From: Acinetobacter parvus DSM 16617 = CIP 108168
Lineage (GTDB): Bacteria > Pseudomonadota > Gammaproteobacteria > Pseudomonadales > Moraxellaceae
Direction: 5' to 3'
Length of the DNA: 64,000 nt
NCBI RefSeq assembly: GCF_000368025.1
Contig: NZ_KB849212.1
Coordinates: 68,706-132,705 of the forward strand
Of this stretch, positions 27,282-36,770 are shown piece after piece. The position numbers were made by a program, and so were the translations under genes. A model generated the notes under the pieces. The model did not search any database. It was not told the origin of the DNA and saw only the letters and a program-made list of their open reading frames with translations. Numbering within the stretch: position 1 is the stretch's first letter; the number at the start of each line of letters is the position of its first letter.

Positions 27282-28858
27282 TGATTTCTGAAAGCGTGGT
27301 GGATCTTTCGCGGTTCCAATTCGCAATGACCGCAATGTATCACTTTCTTTTCGTTCCTCTCACTCTAGGTCTGGCGTTTATACTTGCCATTATGGAAACC
27401 ACTTATGTGATTTCTGGTAAAGAAATTTACAAAGACATGACCAAATTTTGGGGGAAACTCTTCGGGATTAACTTTGCCTTAGGTGTAACTACTGGTCTAA
27501 CGATGGAATTCCAGTTTGGTACCAATTGGGCTTATTATTCTCACTATGTAGGCGACATCTTTGGTGCACCGCTTGCAATTGAAGGCTTAATGGCTTTCTT
27601 CCTAGAATCGACTTTTATTGGTCTATTCTTCTTTGGCTGGGATCGCCTTTCTAAAGTTCAACACTTAGCTGTAACTTGGCTAGTTGCGATTGGCTCCAAT
27701 ATGTCTGCCTTGTGGATTCTCATCGCAAATGGTTGGATGCAAAACCCTGTCGGTGCCGCATTTAACTATGAAACCATGCGTATGGAACTTGTAGACTTCG
27801 GAGCGTTGATTTTCAACCCTGTTGCGCAGGTTAAATTCGTTCATACCGTTTCCGCTGGTTATGTCACAGGTTCAATCTTTGTACTTGCGATCTCAAGTTA
27901 TTACCTGTTAAAGAAACGTGATTTACCATTTGCACGCCGTTCTTTCGCAATCGCCGCAATTTTTGGCTTAGCTTCAACCCTATGCGTCATCTTACTGGGT
28001 GATGAATCGGGCTATGAGCTAGGTGATGTTCAAAAAACCAAACTTGCTGCAATTGAAGCTGAATGGCATACAGAACCTGCCCCAGCCGCATTTACCCTGT
28101 TTGGTATCCCCAACCAAAAAGAAATGCGTACCGACTATGCAATCAAGATTCCATATGTTATGGGTATCATTGCAACACGTTCTACCGATAAACAGGTCAC
28201 GGGTATCCATGACTTGATGAAAGAACACGAAATTCGTATCCGTAATGGTATGGTTGCATACAGTGAGCTAGAAAAGCTTCGTGCAGGGGATCGTTCTCCT
28301 GAATTGCTTGCTTCATTTGAGAAAAACCAGAAAGACTTGGGTTATGGTCTTTTATTGAAAAAATATTCTCCAAATGTGGTCGATGCAACTGAAGAACACA
28401 TTCAGGCAGCAACTAAAGATACAATTCCAAATGTCGCTGCATTGTTCTTCTCATTCCGTGCAATGGTTGCTTCAGGCTTCCTAATGCTCTTGCTCTTCAT
28501 TCTTGCAACTTGGGCTGTGGCTAAACGTAATGCAGAGAATAAACCTTGGTTACTTAAATTTGCATTATTTGCTTTACCACTACCTTGGATTGCAGCACAA
28601 ACGGGTTGGTATGTAGCTGAAGGTGGTCGTCAACCGTGGTCAATTGGTGAAATCTTACCTACACATCTATCTGCTTCAAGCGTAAGCACAGGTGATGTGT
28701 GGGGTTCAATCATCGCACTTGCCGCGTTCTATACTGTACTTCTTATTATTGAGATGTACTTAATGATCAAATTTGCTCGTTTAGGTCCAAGTTCTTTGCA
28801 TACTGGTAAATATCACTTTGAGAAACTGGCTGCAAAAACTGGGGAGGCTCAATCATGA
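27278..28858 (+). CDS. cydA: Cytochrome bd ubiquinol oxidase subunit I
   Basis: 526 residues. Haem ligands: His in MYHFLFVPLTLG (b595 type), His in VKFVHTVSAGYVTG (b558), with the Met of the later helix region. The quinol loop (about 255-385) has long-Q-loop length, and WYVAEGGRQPW is the conserved GRQPW block. Together with CydB it reduces O2 to water in the inner membrane with high oxygen affinity. Confidence 0.96.
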   Translation: MMISESVVDLSRFQFAMTAMYHFLFVPLTLGLAFILAIMETTYVISGKEIYKDMTKFWGKLFGINFALGVTTGLTMEFQFGTNWAYYSHYVGDIFGAPLAIEGLMAFFLESTFIGLFFFGWDRLSKVQHLAVTWLVAIGSNMSALWILIANGWMQNPVGAAFNYETMRMELVDFGALIFNPVAQVKFVHTVSAGYVTGSIFVLAISSYYLLKKRDLPFARRSFAIAAIFGLASTLCVILLGDESGYELGDVQKTKLAAIEAEWHTEPAPAAFTLFGIPNQKEMRTDYAIKIPYVMGIIATRSTDKQVTGIHDLMKEHEIRIRNGMVAYSELEKLRAGDRSPELLASFEKNQKDLGYGLLLKKYSPNVVDATEEHIQAATKDTIPNVAALFFSFRAMVASGFLMLLLFILATWAVAKRNAENKPWLLKFALFALPLPWIAAQTGWYVAEGGRQPWSIGEILPTHLSASSVSTGDVWGSIIALAAFYTVLLIIEMYLMIKFARLGPSSLHTGKYHFEKLAAKTGEAQS

Positions 28859-30000
28859 TCGAATATGAACTTCTCAAAATTATCTGGTGGGTACTGGTTG
28901 GTGTTTTACTGATTGGCTTTGCCCTCACTGATGGTTTTGATATGGGCTCAATGGCGCTGATGCCATTTGTAGGTAAAACTGATTCTGAAAGACGTGCTGC
29001 AATCAATACGATTGCACCACACTGGGATGGCAACCAAGTCTGGTTTATTACCGCTGGTGGTGCACTTTTTGCCGCATGGCCAATGGTTTATGCTGTCGCT
29101 TTCTCTGGAATGTATTGGGCATTACTACTCGTTCTATTTGCTCTATTCCTCAGACCTGTTGGATTTGACTACCGTTCTAAATTAGAAAATACTCAATGGC
29201 GTACTTCTTGGGATTGGGGTCTGTGCATTGGTGGTGCTGTACCAGCACTAGTATTCGGTGTTGCATTTGGTAACTTATTTTTGGGCGTACCATTTAGCTT
29301 AGACGACACCTTACGTTCTCAATACACAGGCAGCTTCTTTGCATTATTGAATCCGTTTGCGCTGATTTGCGGTATTGTGAGTTTGTCGATGTTATGTGCT
29401 CACGGTGGTGCATGGTTAATGCTTCGTACTGATGGTGATTTACATAACCGTTCAGCTAAAGCAACTCAAATTATGGCAATCGTATTCCTTATATGTTTCT
29501 TAGCGGCTGGCGCTTGGTTATTCTTTGGAAATATCTCAGGCTATAGTTACGCTACTGCTGTGAATACTAATGCTGCATTAAACCCACTTGCAAAAGAAGT
29601 TGTAACAAATGCAAACCATGGTTGGTTGAATAACTACTCAACCTATCCAATTACTATGGCTGCACCAATTGTTGCAATCCTAGGTGCATTATTGGTTATT
29701 CTTAGTGCTGGAAAACGTAAGGCAGCTGCAAGTTTTACAGGTACGAGTCTGATGATTGTGGGTGCGATCTTAACTGCTGGTTTTGCATTATTCCCATTCT
29801 TATTGCCATCAAGTATCGATCCAACATCAAGTTTAACGATGTGGGATGCTGTTTCTAGTCACAAAACTCTTGGTGTAATGACTGTTGCTGCTTGTATTTT
29901 TGTTCCTCTCATTGTGATCTATACCTCTTGGTCTTATTACAAAATGTGGGGTGTCATCACTAACAAACACATTGAAGAAAATTCACATAGTTTGTACTAA
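28855..30000 (+). CDS. cydB: Cytochrome bd ubiquinol oxidase subunit II
   Basis: 381 residues, eight or nine helices; start overlaps the cydA stop by 4 bases (ATGA). N-terminal block DGFDMGSMALMPFVGKTDSE and HWDGNQVWFITAGGA are hallmark CydB sequences. Non-haem partner of CydA. Confidence 0.96.
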   Translation: MIEYELLKIIWWVLVGVLLIGFALTDGFDMGSMALMPFVGKTDSERRAAINTIAPHWDGNQVWFITAGGALFAAWPMVYAVAFSGMYWALLLVLFALFLRPVGFDYRSKLENTQWRTSWDWGLCIGGAVPALVFGVAFGNLFLGVPFSLDDTLRSQYTGSFFALLNPFALICGIVSLSMLCAHGGAWLMLRTDGDLHNRSAKATQIMAIVFLICFLAAGAWLFFGNISGYSYATAVNTNAALNPLAKEVVTNANHGWLNNYSTYPITMAAPIVAILGALLVILSAGKRKAAASFTGTSLMIVGAILTAGFALFPFLLPSSIDPTSSLTMWDAVSSHKTLGVMTVAACIFVPLIVIYTSWSYYKMWGVITNKHIEENSHSLY

Positions 30001-30014
30001 TGAGGAGATGTGAA

Positions 30015-30116
30015 ATGTGGTATTTTGCATGGATTCTAGGCGTTTTGATGGCGTGCTTCGCAGGTGTACTGAGTGCGCTCTATATCGAACACCATCAAGA
30101 TTTAGATGAGGAATAA
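30015..30116 (+). CDS. cydX: Cytochrome bd oxidase small subunit CydX
   Basis: 33 residues: MWYFAWILGVLMACFAGVL, then SALYIEHHQDLDEE. One membrane helix with the family's starting MWYFAWILG. GAGGAGATG lies just before. It stabilises the haems of the CydAB complex in E. coli. Too short for most gene callers but unmistakable, 14 bases after cydB. Confidence 0.93.
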   Translation: MWYFAWILGVLMACFAGVLSALYIEHHQDLDEE

Positions 30117-30119
30117 GTA

Positions 30120-30416
30120 ATGGCTCAAGCAATGACAACACCGAAGAATAGTAAAGCTCAAGTGCTTGCAATGACCGTTTCGTTTTTGTTGGCATTGCCC
30201 CTTGCTGCCATTTTATTGGTACATCCTGCATTGATGCTGGATGCCAATGGTCACTACAACCACAGTATGCTGATGCTGGTCATGGTCGGCATTTCTGGCG
30301 GTTTTATTCATGGTGTTGGGTTTATACCAAGATTTTGGTTATGGAAATGGTTATTTAGTCCCTATATTGCATGGCCTCTGATGATCTTAGGCTATTATAT
30401 TTGGATTGGTAATTAA
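30120..30416 (+). CDS. ybgE: Cyd operon protein YbgE
   Basis: 98 residues, three membrane helices, with ISGGFIHGVGFIPR and LWKWLFSPYIAWPLM typical of YbgE. Starts three bases after the cydX stop. Function is not established; always with bd oxidase. Confidence 0.85.
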   Translation: MAQAMTTPKNSKAQVLAMTVSFLLALPLAAILLVHPALMLDANGHYNHSMLMLVMVGISGGFIHGVGFIPRFWLWKWLFSPYIAWPLMILGYYIWIGN

Positions 30417-30438
30417 TCTTTAACAAATCAAATAAAAG

Positions 30439-30464
30439 GAGGAAGCATGGCTTCCTCTTTTTTT
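30439..30464 (+). terminator. Terminator of the cyd operon
   Basis: GAGGAAGC, loop of three, GCTTCCTC, then seven T. Strong intrinsic terminator 22 bases after ybgE. Confidence 0.9.
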
Positions 30465-30558
30465 GTGTCGTTTTGAATGATCATTTAATAATACACAAAG
30501 TAATTACAATGTAATTTAAAATATTGAGTAATAAAATTTTTAATTTATAATCAATAAA

Positions 30559-31077
30559 CTATATGATCGCCTTTTTCATTTCAATTAACTGAATTGGCAC
30601 CAACGGCCGACCTACATTTGCATTTACAGGATAAGGCGCTGTATGACCTGTAATCTGATAACCACGACGCTGATAATATGCGATTAACTCAGAGCGAACA
30701 TCTAAGACCATAATTAAATCTCGAACGTCCATACAACTCTGTGCAACATATACTTCAACATAATTGAGCATTTGTTTGCCATATCCTAAGTTTTGAATCG
30801 ATGAATCAATCGCAAAAGTTCCAATTTCAACAGAGTTATGATCAATACTTAGTCCAATACAAGCAACTAACACACCTTGTTCATTCTCGCCAATAAACAG
30901 TTTAAAATTTGATCAGCTCAAGTCTCCACTCAATTGTTCATTGGTAATCCGTATTCCATCTACAAATGCTTTTTCAGTGGTCCAACTTCGCTCAGATTGA
31001 GCCCGATCAGCCAAATTGATTCATTCAACCAATTGCGCTACATCATCAATTTTTGCAGTTCTAATGTTTAAAGACAT
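30559..31077 (-). pseudogene. GNAT N-acetyltransferase with two in-frame stops
   Basis: From the ATG at 31077 (MSLNIRTAKIDDVAQLVE) one frame runs to 30559 and encodes a full-length GNAT domain, but TGA occurs at codon 19 (31021-31023) and codon 55 (30913-30915). The acetyl-CoA motif A region IGTFAIDSSIQNLGYGKQML is intact (Gln/Gly-x-Gly). The downstream part (104 codons from a GTG) might be made but lacks the N-terminal beta strands. Most likely inactive. Confidence 0.75.
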
Positions 31078-31138
31078 TTCTATTTTATACGCTCAATAAA
31101 AAACCGATGATAACATCGGTTCTTTTACAGTTGAGCAA

Positions 31139-31816
31139 TTAGTTCGTTTGCCCTGCTAACCACGCCATAAATTTTTGACGTTCAGCTTTCGATGCTTTTT
31201 GCCACAACTCTACTAATTGCTGATCTGTGGTTTTTATATTGCCAGATACTACCGTTGTTGCTGTTACAGCAACAGGTGCTACATTTGTTGTCGAAGCTGC
31301 ATAGACGGGTGCAGGTTGATTCACAACATTATTTTTATTTTTTTGGGTTAAATCTAAGGTACGAGCTAATAAACTATTACCTGAAAACCACGGTTGAGCT
31401 TCATTATTTGCACCTGTTTGCTGGACTACAAGTTTTTTACTTTGATCATATAAAGCAACCGTAGGCTGTTCAGCAAATTTTTTTGCTTGACTAAAGTCTT
31501 TTGGAGCATTTACGAGTGCCAAATTATAAGTTTGATTATCTTTAAGATCTGTTGTTTGAATTGTTACCACACCAGATTTCACAATATCGTGTTCACCATT
31601 TAAGTGTTCAAAATATTCACGGTAACGAACATTTACCGTTAAGTTCCCAGGATCAACTTGATAGTTATTTTTCTTTGAAGGAATTAAACCATTATTTACT
31701 TCTTGACCATTTACCGCAAGAATCACGATTTCTTCAGGTGCAGTGATTGTGACTGCTGAAAAAACTGAACTACTCAATAATAACCCGAAAGCAGCAACAC
31801 CAACTCTTAAAGACAT
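31139..31816 (-). CDS. Secreted DUF2057 (YccT-like) protein
   Basis: 225 residues. Signal peptide (about 1-21, cleaved near VFSA), then the DUF2057 domain with VDPGNLTVNVRYREYF. C-terminal stretch is Thr/Val/Ala-rich and ends KASKAERQKFMAWLAGQ, like a small helical tail. Periplasmic; no known function. Confidence 0.75.
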   Translation of the reverse strand: MSLRVGVAAFGLLLSSSVFSAVTITAPEEIVILAVNGQEVNNGLIPSKKNNYQVDPGNLTVNVRYREYFEHLNGEHDIVKSGVVTIQTTDLKDNQTYNLALVNAPKDFSQAKKFAEQPTVALYDQSKKLVVQQTGANNEAQPWFSGNSLLARTLDLTQKNKNNVVNQPAPVYAASTTNVAPVAVTATTVVSGNIKTTDQQLVELWQKASKAERQKFMAWLAGQTN

Positions 31817-31993
31817 TAGACTCTTCTCGATATAAACAATTTATGAAATCGTAAGCACTATGCTCTGCGATTATGACCATTTTATGACATAAAACAAAAC
31901 TGTCTATTCCAAAAAATTGGCTTTTTTAAGATATATACATCAATTCTAATGCTAAGCGCCATAGTTCTTTTGGCGAATATAAACCTTAAATAA

Positions 31994-32020
31994 AAAAAGA
32001 GCACATTGAGTGCTCTTTTT
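31994..32020 (-). terminator. Terminator after the nitroreductase
   Basis: AGAGCAC and GTGCTCT form a 7-bp stem with a 5-base loop, flanked by A and T runs, so it can work in both directions. It lies about 20 bases after the nitroreductase stop. Confidence 0.8.
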
Positions 32021-32038
32021 AATGGTACATATATTTAC

Positions 32039-32635
32039 TTAGTTAAAAGTTTTAAAACGTGCAGCGTCATCCATATAGGTTTTTTCACCAGCAGCCGCCT
32101 CAATAGAACCGAATACTAACTGCGCACGTAGCTTCCAGTTTGATGGAATATCAAAAGTTTCAGCCACTTCGGCATCCACGATGGGATTATAGTGCTGTAA
32201 TGATGCACCAACACCAATCTCAGATAATGCTGTCCATGTTGCGAACTGTGCAATGGCACTTGAATGTTCAGACCAAACTGGGAAGTTATCCGCATACAAT
32301 GCGAATTGCTCTTGTAAGCCTTTTACAACATCTTGATCTTCATAAAATAACGCTGTACCAAAACCTGCTGAGAAACTATCAATTTTCGCGCTAGTATTTG
32401 CAAATGCTTCTGCTGGAACCATTTTACGTAAAGTTTCGCGAACAATTTCCCAAAATTTATGGTGTGATTCACCATATAAAGTTACAACACGTGAAGTTTG
32501 TGAGTTGAATGATGATGGGCTGTGTTTTACTGCTTCGCGAATTGTTTCTTCAATCGTTGCTTGGTCAACGGTAAGATTTTTACCAATTGCATAAATGCTA
32601 CGACGCGATTTAATGCTATTTAAGAAGTTACTCAT
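32039..32635 (-). CDS. Nitroreductase family protein
   Basis: 198 residues. RRSIYAIGK at the N-terminus (FMN phosphate contact) and SPSSFNSQTSRVV (FMN site) mark the small HBN1/YdjA-like group. The WTALSEIGVGASLQHYNP block is also typical. Soluble FMN enzyme; natural substrate unknown. Single-gene unit with its own terminator. Confidence 0.85.
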   Translation of the reverse strand: MSNFLNSIKSRRSIYAIGKNLTVDQATIEETIREAVKHSPSSFNSQTSRVVTLYGESHHKFWEIVRETLRKMVPAEAFANTSAKIDSFSAGFGTALFYEDQDVVKGLQEQFALYADNFPVWSEHSSAIAQFATWTALSEIGVGASLQHYNPIVDAEVAETFDIPSNWKLRAQLVFGSIEAAAGEKTYMDDAARFKTFN

Positions 32636-32807
32636 GTTGTTATTCCTACTTTATGCTCTTTGAAGCGTTATCTTGGATTAAATGTAGTGTATAACGATGC
32701 ATTTTTTAGGAATAGTCTAAAAAACATGACAGATCGTTTTATTTTTGAAACACTTATCAGCACCTAAAAATATACCGAGTATTTCACTTAAATATTCTTT
32801 CACTCCA

Positions 32808-33583
32808 TTATTACTATCGCCCAAAACCTGTGAGTGCATCAGATCTGAAGCTGATGCGTTGTATGAATGAATTACATATGCAATACCCTTTTGCAGGTAG
32901 CCGTATGATGCGTGATTTGTTGAATCGTCAAGGACATCCTATAGGACGACGTCATACACGTACTTTAATGAAGAAAATGGGCATTAATGCGTTATATCGT
33001 AAACCAAATCCAAGTCAGGCCAATCAAGCTCAGCGTAAATATCCATATCTGCTCAAAGGATTGAGTATTCAGCGGAGTAATCAAGTGTGGGCAACGAATA
33101 TAACATATATCCCTATGGCAAAAGGCTTTGTCTACTTATGTGCTGTGATTGATTGGCACAGCCGTAAGGTGCTTGTGCATAGGGTATCGATCTGAAATCT
33201 TTAATACAGACCAAGGCAGTCAATTTACCAGTGATGCATTTATTGAAGCATTGAAATCAAATGACATCCAAATCAGCATGGATGGTAAACTTGCGCAGTA
33301 TACTGCTCATGGATTGATAATGTGATGGTTGAACGGTTATGGAAAAGCGTTAAATATGAAGAGGTGTATCTCAAAGCCTACAGCAATGTTTTGGATGCGA
33401 AGAAGCAATTAAACGCATATTTTGAATTTTATAATTTGAAACGACCTCATTCGAGTCTGGACAAAATGACTCCAGATGAGTTTTCCTATGACCAGCTACC
33501 ACAACAAAATAAGGTAGCTTAACTAGAGCAAAATATCACTTATAAATAAGCTTTTAGTTGTTCAAACAAGTGGGACCACCTCT
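32808..33583 (+). mobile_element. Degraded IS3 remnant (related to 12579-13860)
   Basis: Begins at TTATTACTATCGCC, inside the OrfB region, with OrfA and the other end missing. It ends with the inverted repeat CCACCTCT at 33583. About 75 bases are missing after GTATCGAT (near 33191), and the site near 33292 holds extra bases relative to the intact copy. The right end cuts into the flavin reductase gene. Confidence 0.85.
32830..33522 (+). pseudogene. IS3 OrfB pseudogene
   Basis: Two frames (32830-33195 and 33322-33522) that together match OrfB. The first catalytic Asp is now Asn (TNITYIP instead of TDITYIP), and the middle including the second Asp is broken by the deletion and a frameshift. 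Cannot be active. Confidence 0.85.
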
Positions 33584-34071
33584 ATTTCCACTTGCCCCAC
33601 ATGATGATAGACACGGTTAAAATAAACCAGTCCCTGCTCCTGCTGACTTTGTTGAATTGCAACAATACGGCAGATAAAAATACTATGTGTGCCCACTTCC
33701 TGAATTTGCTCAATCTCACAGTCAAAGCTAACTAAAGCATCTGTTAAAATCGGTGAACCTGTTTCCAGTTCTGTCCAAATGGCTTGTTTAAAGCGCTCTT
33801 CTGGACTAATTTTAGAGGAAAATGCAGTAGAAAGATGTTGCTGATGTTCAGCCAATACATTGACACTTAGGATTTTATTTTCGATAAAATGAATATGCGA
33901 ACTCGCAGCTCTATTCATACAGACCAATAAAGTCGCAGGACTATCCGATACACCACACACCGCAGATGCAGTAAAACCATAACGACCAGACATGCCTGCC
34001 GTAGTCACGACATTGACCGCACTTGCCAATAAAGACATTGCATTTCTAAAGTCTATTGCTTCAATCATCAT
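33562..34071 (-). CDS. Flavin reductase (third gene of the mes operon), 3' end altered by IS
   Basis: 169 residues, flavin reductase-like FMN-binding domain (DIM6/HpaC type): MSLLASAVNVVTT, GFTASAVCGVSDSPATLLVCM, NRVYHHVGQVE. It supplies reduced flavin to a partner oxygenase. Because it follows mesX and mesD on the same strand, it may supply FMNH2 to the oxygen-requiring MesX step. The last five residues (VVPLV) and the stop come from the IS3 remnant; the native end is lost, though family members end soon after this point, so the protein may still work. Confidence 0.8.
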   Translation of the reverse strand: MMIEAIDFRNAMSLLASAVNVVTTAGMSGRYGFTASAVCGVSDSPATLLVCMNRAASSHIHFIENKILSVNVLAEHQQHLSTAFSSKISPEERFKQAIWTELETGSPILTDALVSFDCEIEQIQEVGTHSIFICRIVAIQQSQQEQGLVYFNRVYHHVGQVEIEVVPLV

Positions 34072-34152
34072 TTTATTCCCAATAAAAATGACCTGTTTAA
34101 TCCTAACCAGCCATTAAACAGGTCACTTTTACATCATGTTCTCAATTCTAAA

Positions 34153-35193
34153 TTATTTGCCCAAAATTTCTTTTCGAACGATTTCCGCACCTGCGCTTAA
34201 CGCATGCAATTTGCCTCTGGCAACTTCACGAGATAATGGTGTCATACCACAGTTGGTTGATGGATAAAGCTTATCTGCATCAATAAACTGAAGTGCTTTA
34301 CGCAAGGTATCTGCAACTTCTTCAGGTGTTTCAATGCTGTTGGTTGCCACATCAATGGCCCCGACCATGACCTTTTTGCCACGGATCAGCTCAATTAAAT
34401 CCATTGGCACACGTGAGTTCTGACATTCCAGCGAGACAATATCAATTTTAGACTGTTTCAGCTTTGGAAAAGCTTCTTCATATTGTCGCCATTCTGAACC
34501 CAGCGTCTTTTTCCAGTCGGTATTGGCCTTGATGCCATAGCCGTAACAAATATGTACCGCTGTTTCACATTTCAGGCCTTCAATTGCTCGCTCAAGGGTC
34601 GCAACACCCCAGTCATTCACCTCATCAAAGAACACATTAAATGCAGGTTCATCAAACTGGATAATATCCACACCCGCAGCTTCCAGCTCTTTAGCTTCTT
34701 CATTAAGGATTTTGGCAAATTCCCACGCCAGTTTTTCACGGCTTTTATAATGGGCATCATACAGCGTATCAATCATGGTCATTGGACCTGGCAATGCCCA
34801 TTTAATTGGTTGTGTGGTGTGCTGACGTAAAAACTTGGCATCTTCCACAAAAACTGGCTTTTGACGAGAAACAGCATCAAATACAGTCGGGACACTGGCA
34901 TCATAACGATTGCGGATTCTGACCGTTTCTCGTTTTTCAAAATCAACGCCATGCAGATGTTCAATAAAGGTGGTGACAAAGTGCTGGCGGGTCTGCTCAC
35001 CATCACTAACAATATCAATGCCTGCATGGAGTTGTTCCTGCAAGGATACCAGCAACGCATCACGTTTGCCTTGGATCAGGTCATCGCCCTCTAATTTCCA
35101 AGGCGACCAAAGTTTCTCAGGTTCTGCAATCCAAGATGGTTTCGGCAAGCTACCCGCAGTTGAAGTCGGTAATAATATTTTCGTCATGATCAA
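34153..35193 (-). CDS. mesD: Folate-independent core methionine synthase
   Basis: 346 residues, only the C-terminal catalytic half of MetE. Zinc ligands: His and Cys in AVHICYGYG and Cys in STNCGMTPL, plus an upstream Glu in the barrel. Core synthases next to DUF1852 were shown by genetics in Acinetobacter baylyi and others (MesD/MesX, Price and colleagues) to make methionine without folate and to need oxygen. Encoded after the DUF1852 gene with a 25-base gap and before a flavin reductase. The methyl donor is not known to me. Confidence 0.85.
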   Translation of the reverse strand: MIMTKILLPTSTAGSLPKPSWIAEPEKLWSPWKLEGDDLIQGKRDALLVSLQEQLHAGIDIVSDGEQTRQHFVTTFIEHLHGVDFEKRETVRIRNRYDASVPTVFDAVSRQKPVFVEDAKFLRQHTTQPIKWALPGPMTMIDTLYDAHYKSREKLAWEFAKILNEEAKELEAAGVDIIQFDEPAFNVFFDEVNDWGVATLERAIEGLKCETAVHICYGYGIKANTDWKKTLGSEWRQYEEAFPKLKQSKIDIVSLECQNSRVPMDLIELIRGKKVMVGAIDVATNSIETPEEVADTLRKALQFIDADKLYPSTNCGMTPLSREVARGKLHALSAGAEIVRKEILGK

Positions 35194-35218
35194 TCATCTT
35201 TTCTATAAATTGGTGAAT

Positions 35219-36211
35219 TTAAGCGGTTTCGGTTTTATCGGTGTAGCTCGCAGCCCATTGCTCAAGGATATTTTGGTATGGCTTGATAAAATGCTCTTCA
35301 GTCCATTTGCCTTGTTCAATCGCCAATCGGCTACGTTCTTCACGGTCATAGACAATTTGCGTCAGTGAAAAATCCTGATAGTTCAAGCTTGGTTGATAGC
35401 TTTGTGCTGCTACCGAATTGGCATTGTAAATTTCAGGGCGATAAATCTTCTGAAAGGTTTCCATGGTGCTAATCGTGCCGATCAGTTCAAGATCGGTGTA
35501 GTCACTCAGCAAATCACCATGATGATAAAATGCCAAAGGTGCAACACTGTTTGGTGGCATGAAATAGCGAACCTGCAAGCCCATTTTTGCGAAATATTCA
35601 TCAGTTAAGGAATAATCATCCTGCTGATATTCCACCCCCAGGATAGGATGCTGATTGGCAGTGCGATGATAAGTCTTGGTGGTTGACACACTCAGACAAA
35701 TCACAGGTGGTTTACTGAAATTATCTTTATAAGATTTTGAATTTAAAAAAGACTTAAAGATTTTACCATGAAGCTCGCCATAGTTTTCTGGCAGGCTAAA
35801 TTTGGCTTGATGCTTGTTATGTTCTGGCAATAAGACACTAAAGTCATAATCGCGCACATAAGAGGAAAAATTGTTGCCAACAATGCCTTCAATACGTTTA
35901 TTGGTTTTATGATCAACAATATTGGTTTTCAATATTTCAATGGTTGGGAAAGTCTCACCATTACCTTCCACATCAATATCAACCGAGATGATGTCAAGCT
36001 CAACTGAATAACGGTCTGCTTTAGGATTATCCCAATGTGCCAAGGCATTGAAACGATTGTCAATCATTTTTAGCGTGTTGCGCAAGTTCTCCTCACGACG
36101 TTCACCTCTGGCTAAATTCGCAAAGTTGGTTGTGATACGTGTATTGTCTGAGGGACGGTAATTTTCATCGAAACGAATACGCTTAATCGAAAATGCAAAC
36201 TCATTGCTCAT
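35219..36211 (-). CDS. mesX: DUF1852 protein, partner of the core methionine synthase
   Basis: 330 residues, DUF1852 over nearly the whole length; no signal peptide, no recognised cofactor motif. Always paired with MesD-type synthases. In the published genetics MesX is required with MesD and the pair needs oxygen; an oxygenase-like step that makes the methyl donor is one explanation. First gene of the mesX-mesD-flavin reductase operon, with a MetR-type box upstream. Confidence 0.85.
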   Translation of the reverse strand: MSNEFAFSIKRIRFDENYRPSDNTRITTNFANLARGERREENLRNTLKMIDNRFNALAHWDNPKADRYSVELDIISVDIDVEGNGETFPTIEILKTNIVDHKTNKRIEGIVGNNFSSYVRDYDFSVLLPEHNKHQAKFSLPENYGELHGKIFKSFLNSKSYKDNFSKPPVICLSVSTTKTYHRTANQHPILGVEYQQDDYSLTDEYFAKMGLQVRYFMPPNSVAPLAFYHHGDLLSDYTDLELIGTISTMETFQKIYRPEIYNANSVAAQSYQPSLNYQDFSLTQIVYDREERSRLAIEQGKWTEEHFIKPYQNILEQWAASYTDKTETA

Positions 36212-36308
36212 TGTGATCCACCACTCTAAATTCTACGATAAAACTTGAATGATGTGATTTATACCGAAAGCATCACATGAACAAAAACGAGTTAATTTCA
36301 TAGAAAAG

Positions 36309-36321
36309 TGAATTTAATTCA
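36309..36321. promoter_or_regulatory. MetR-type box upstream of mesX
   Basis: TGAATTTAATTCA is a perfect match to the MetR consensus TGAA-N5-TTCA and is itself a palindrome. It lies 98 bases before the mesX ATG. Fits control by methionine or homocysteine status. A chance match in AT-rich DNA is possible. Confidence 0.5.
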
Positions 36322-36434
36322 TGTTCACCTATTCTATAGCTTTCAGCCTTGTAAAATGAAAATACTTCATCTTAAGCTGAAAAAATATCAGCTTATTGAC
36401 CCTTTTTGACTGATCCAAATTGCTAAGATAGTCA

Positions 36435-36683
36435 CTCTTCGCTTATCCTATGGATATTGGCAAAGCGATTTACACGACCAATGCGATTGAATCATTGAAC
36501 AGCGTTATCCGCCATGCAACTAGGAAAAGAAAAATCTTCCCAACCGATGATTCCGTGAAAAAGGTAGTATATTTAGCAATTATGGCAGCAAGCAAAAAAT
36601 GGACGATGCCCATGCAGAATTGGAAAACTGCCATGAATCGCTTTAGTATCATGTTTGAAGAGCATGTAACCAAGTATTTTTAA
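36435..36683 (+). pseudogene. IS256-family transposase, C-terminal fragment
   Basis: About 80 residues: FAYPMDIGKAIYTTNAIES, then LNSVIRHATRKRKIFP and the WTMPMQNWKTAMNRF end. This is the C-terminal end of a mutator-type (IS256) transposase with the Glu of the DDE set (NAIES). All upstream coding is missing; the IS end may extend to about 36712 (ATTTACACAGAATTATTTAC). Confidence 0.8.
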
Positions 36684-36770
36684 AATTGCATTTACACAGA
36701 ATTATTTACACCCTCTAGCTTATATATTTATTTGGATATCTTTATGAAATGTCAATAGACCTTAATCTTT

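Noticed and set aside
30913..31023. TGA codons of the GNAT gene as selenocysteine
   Set aside because: No selenocysteine is known in this family and no insertion-element hairpin was seen after either codon.
34910..35368. 152-codon plus-strand frame over mesD/mesX
   Set aside because: Antisense to two well-supported genes, no ribosome site.
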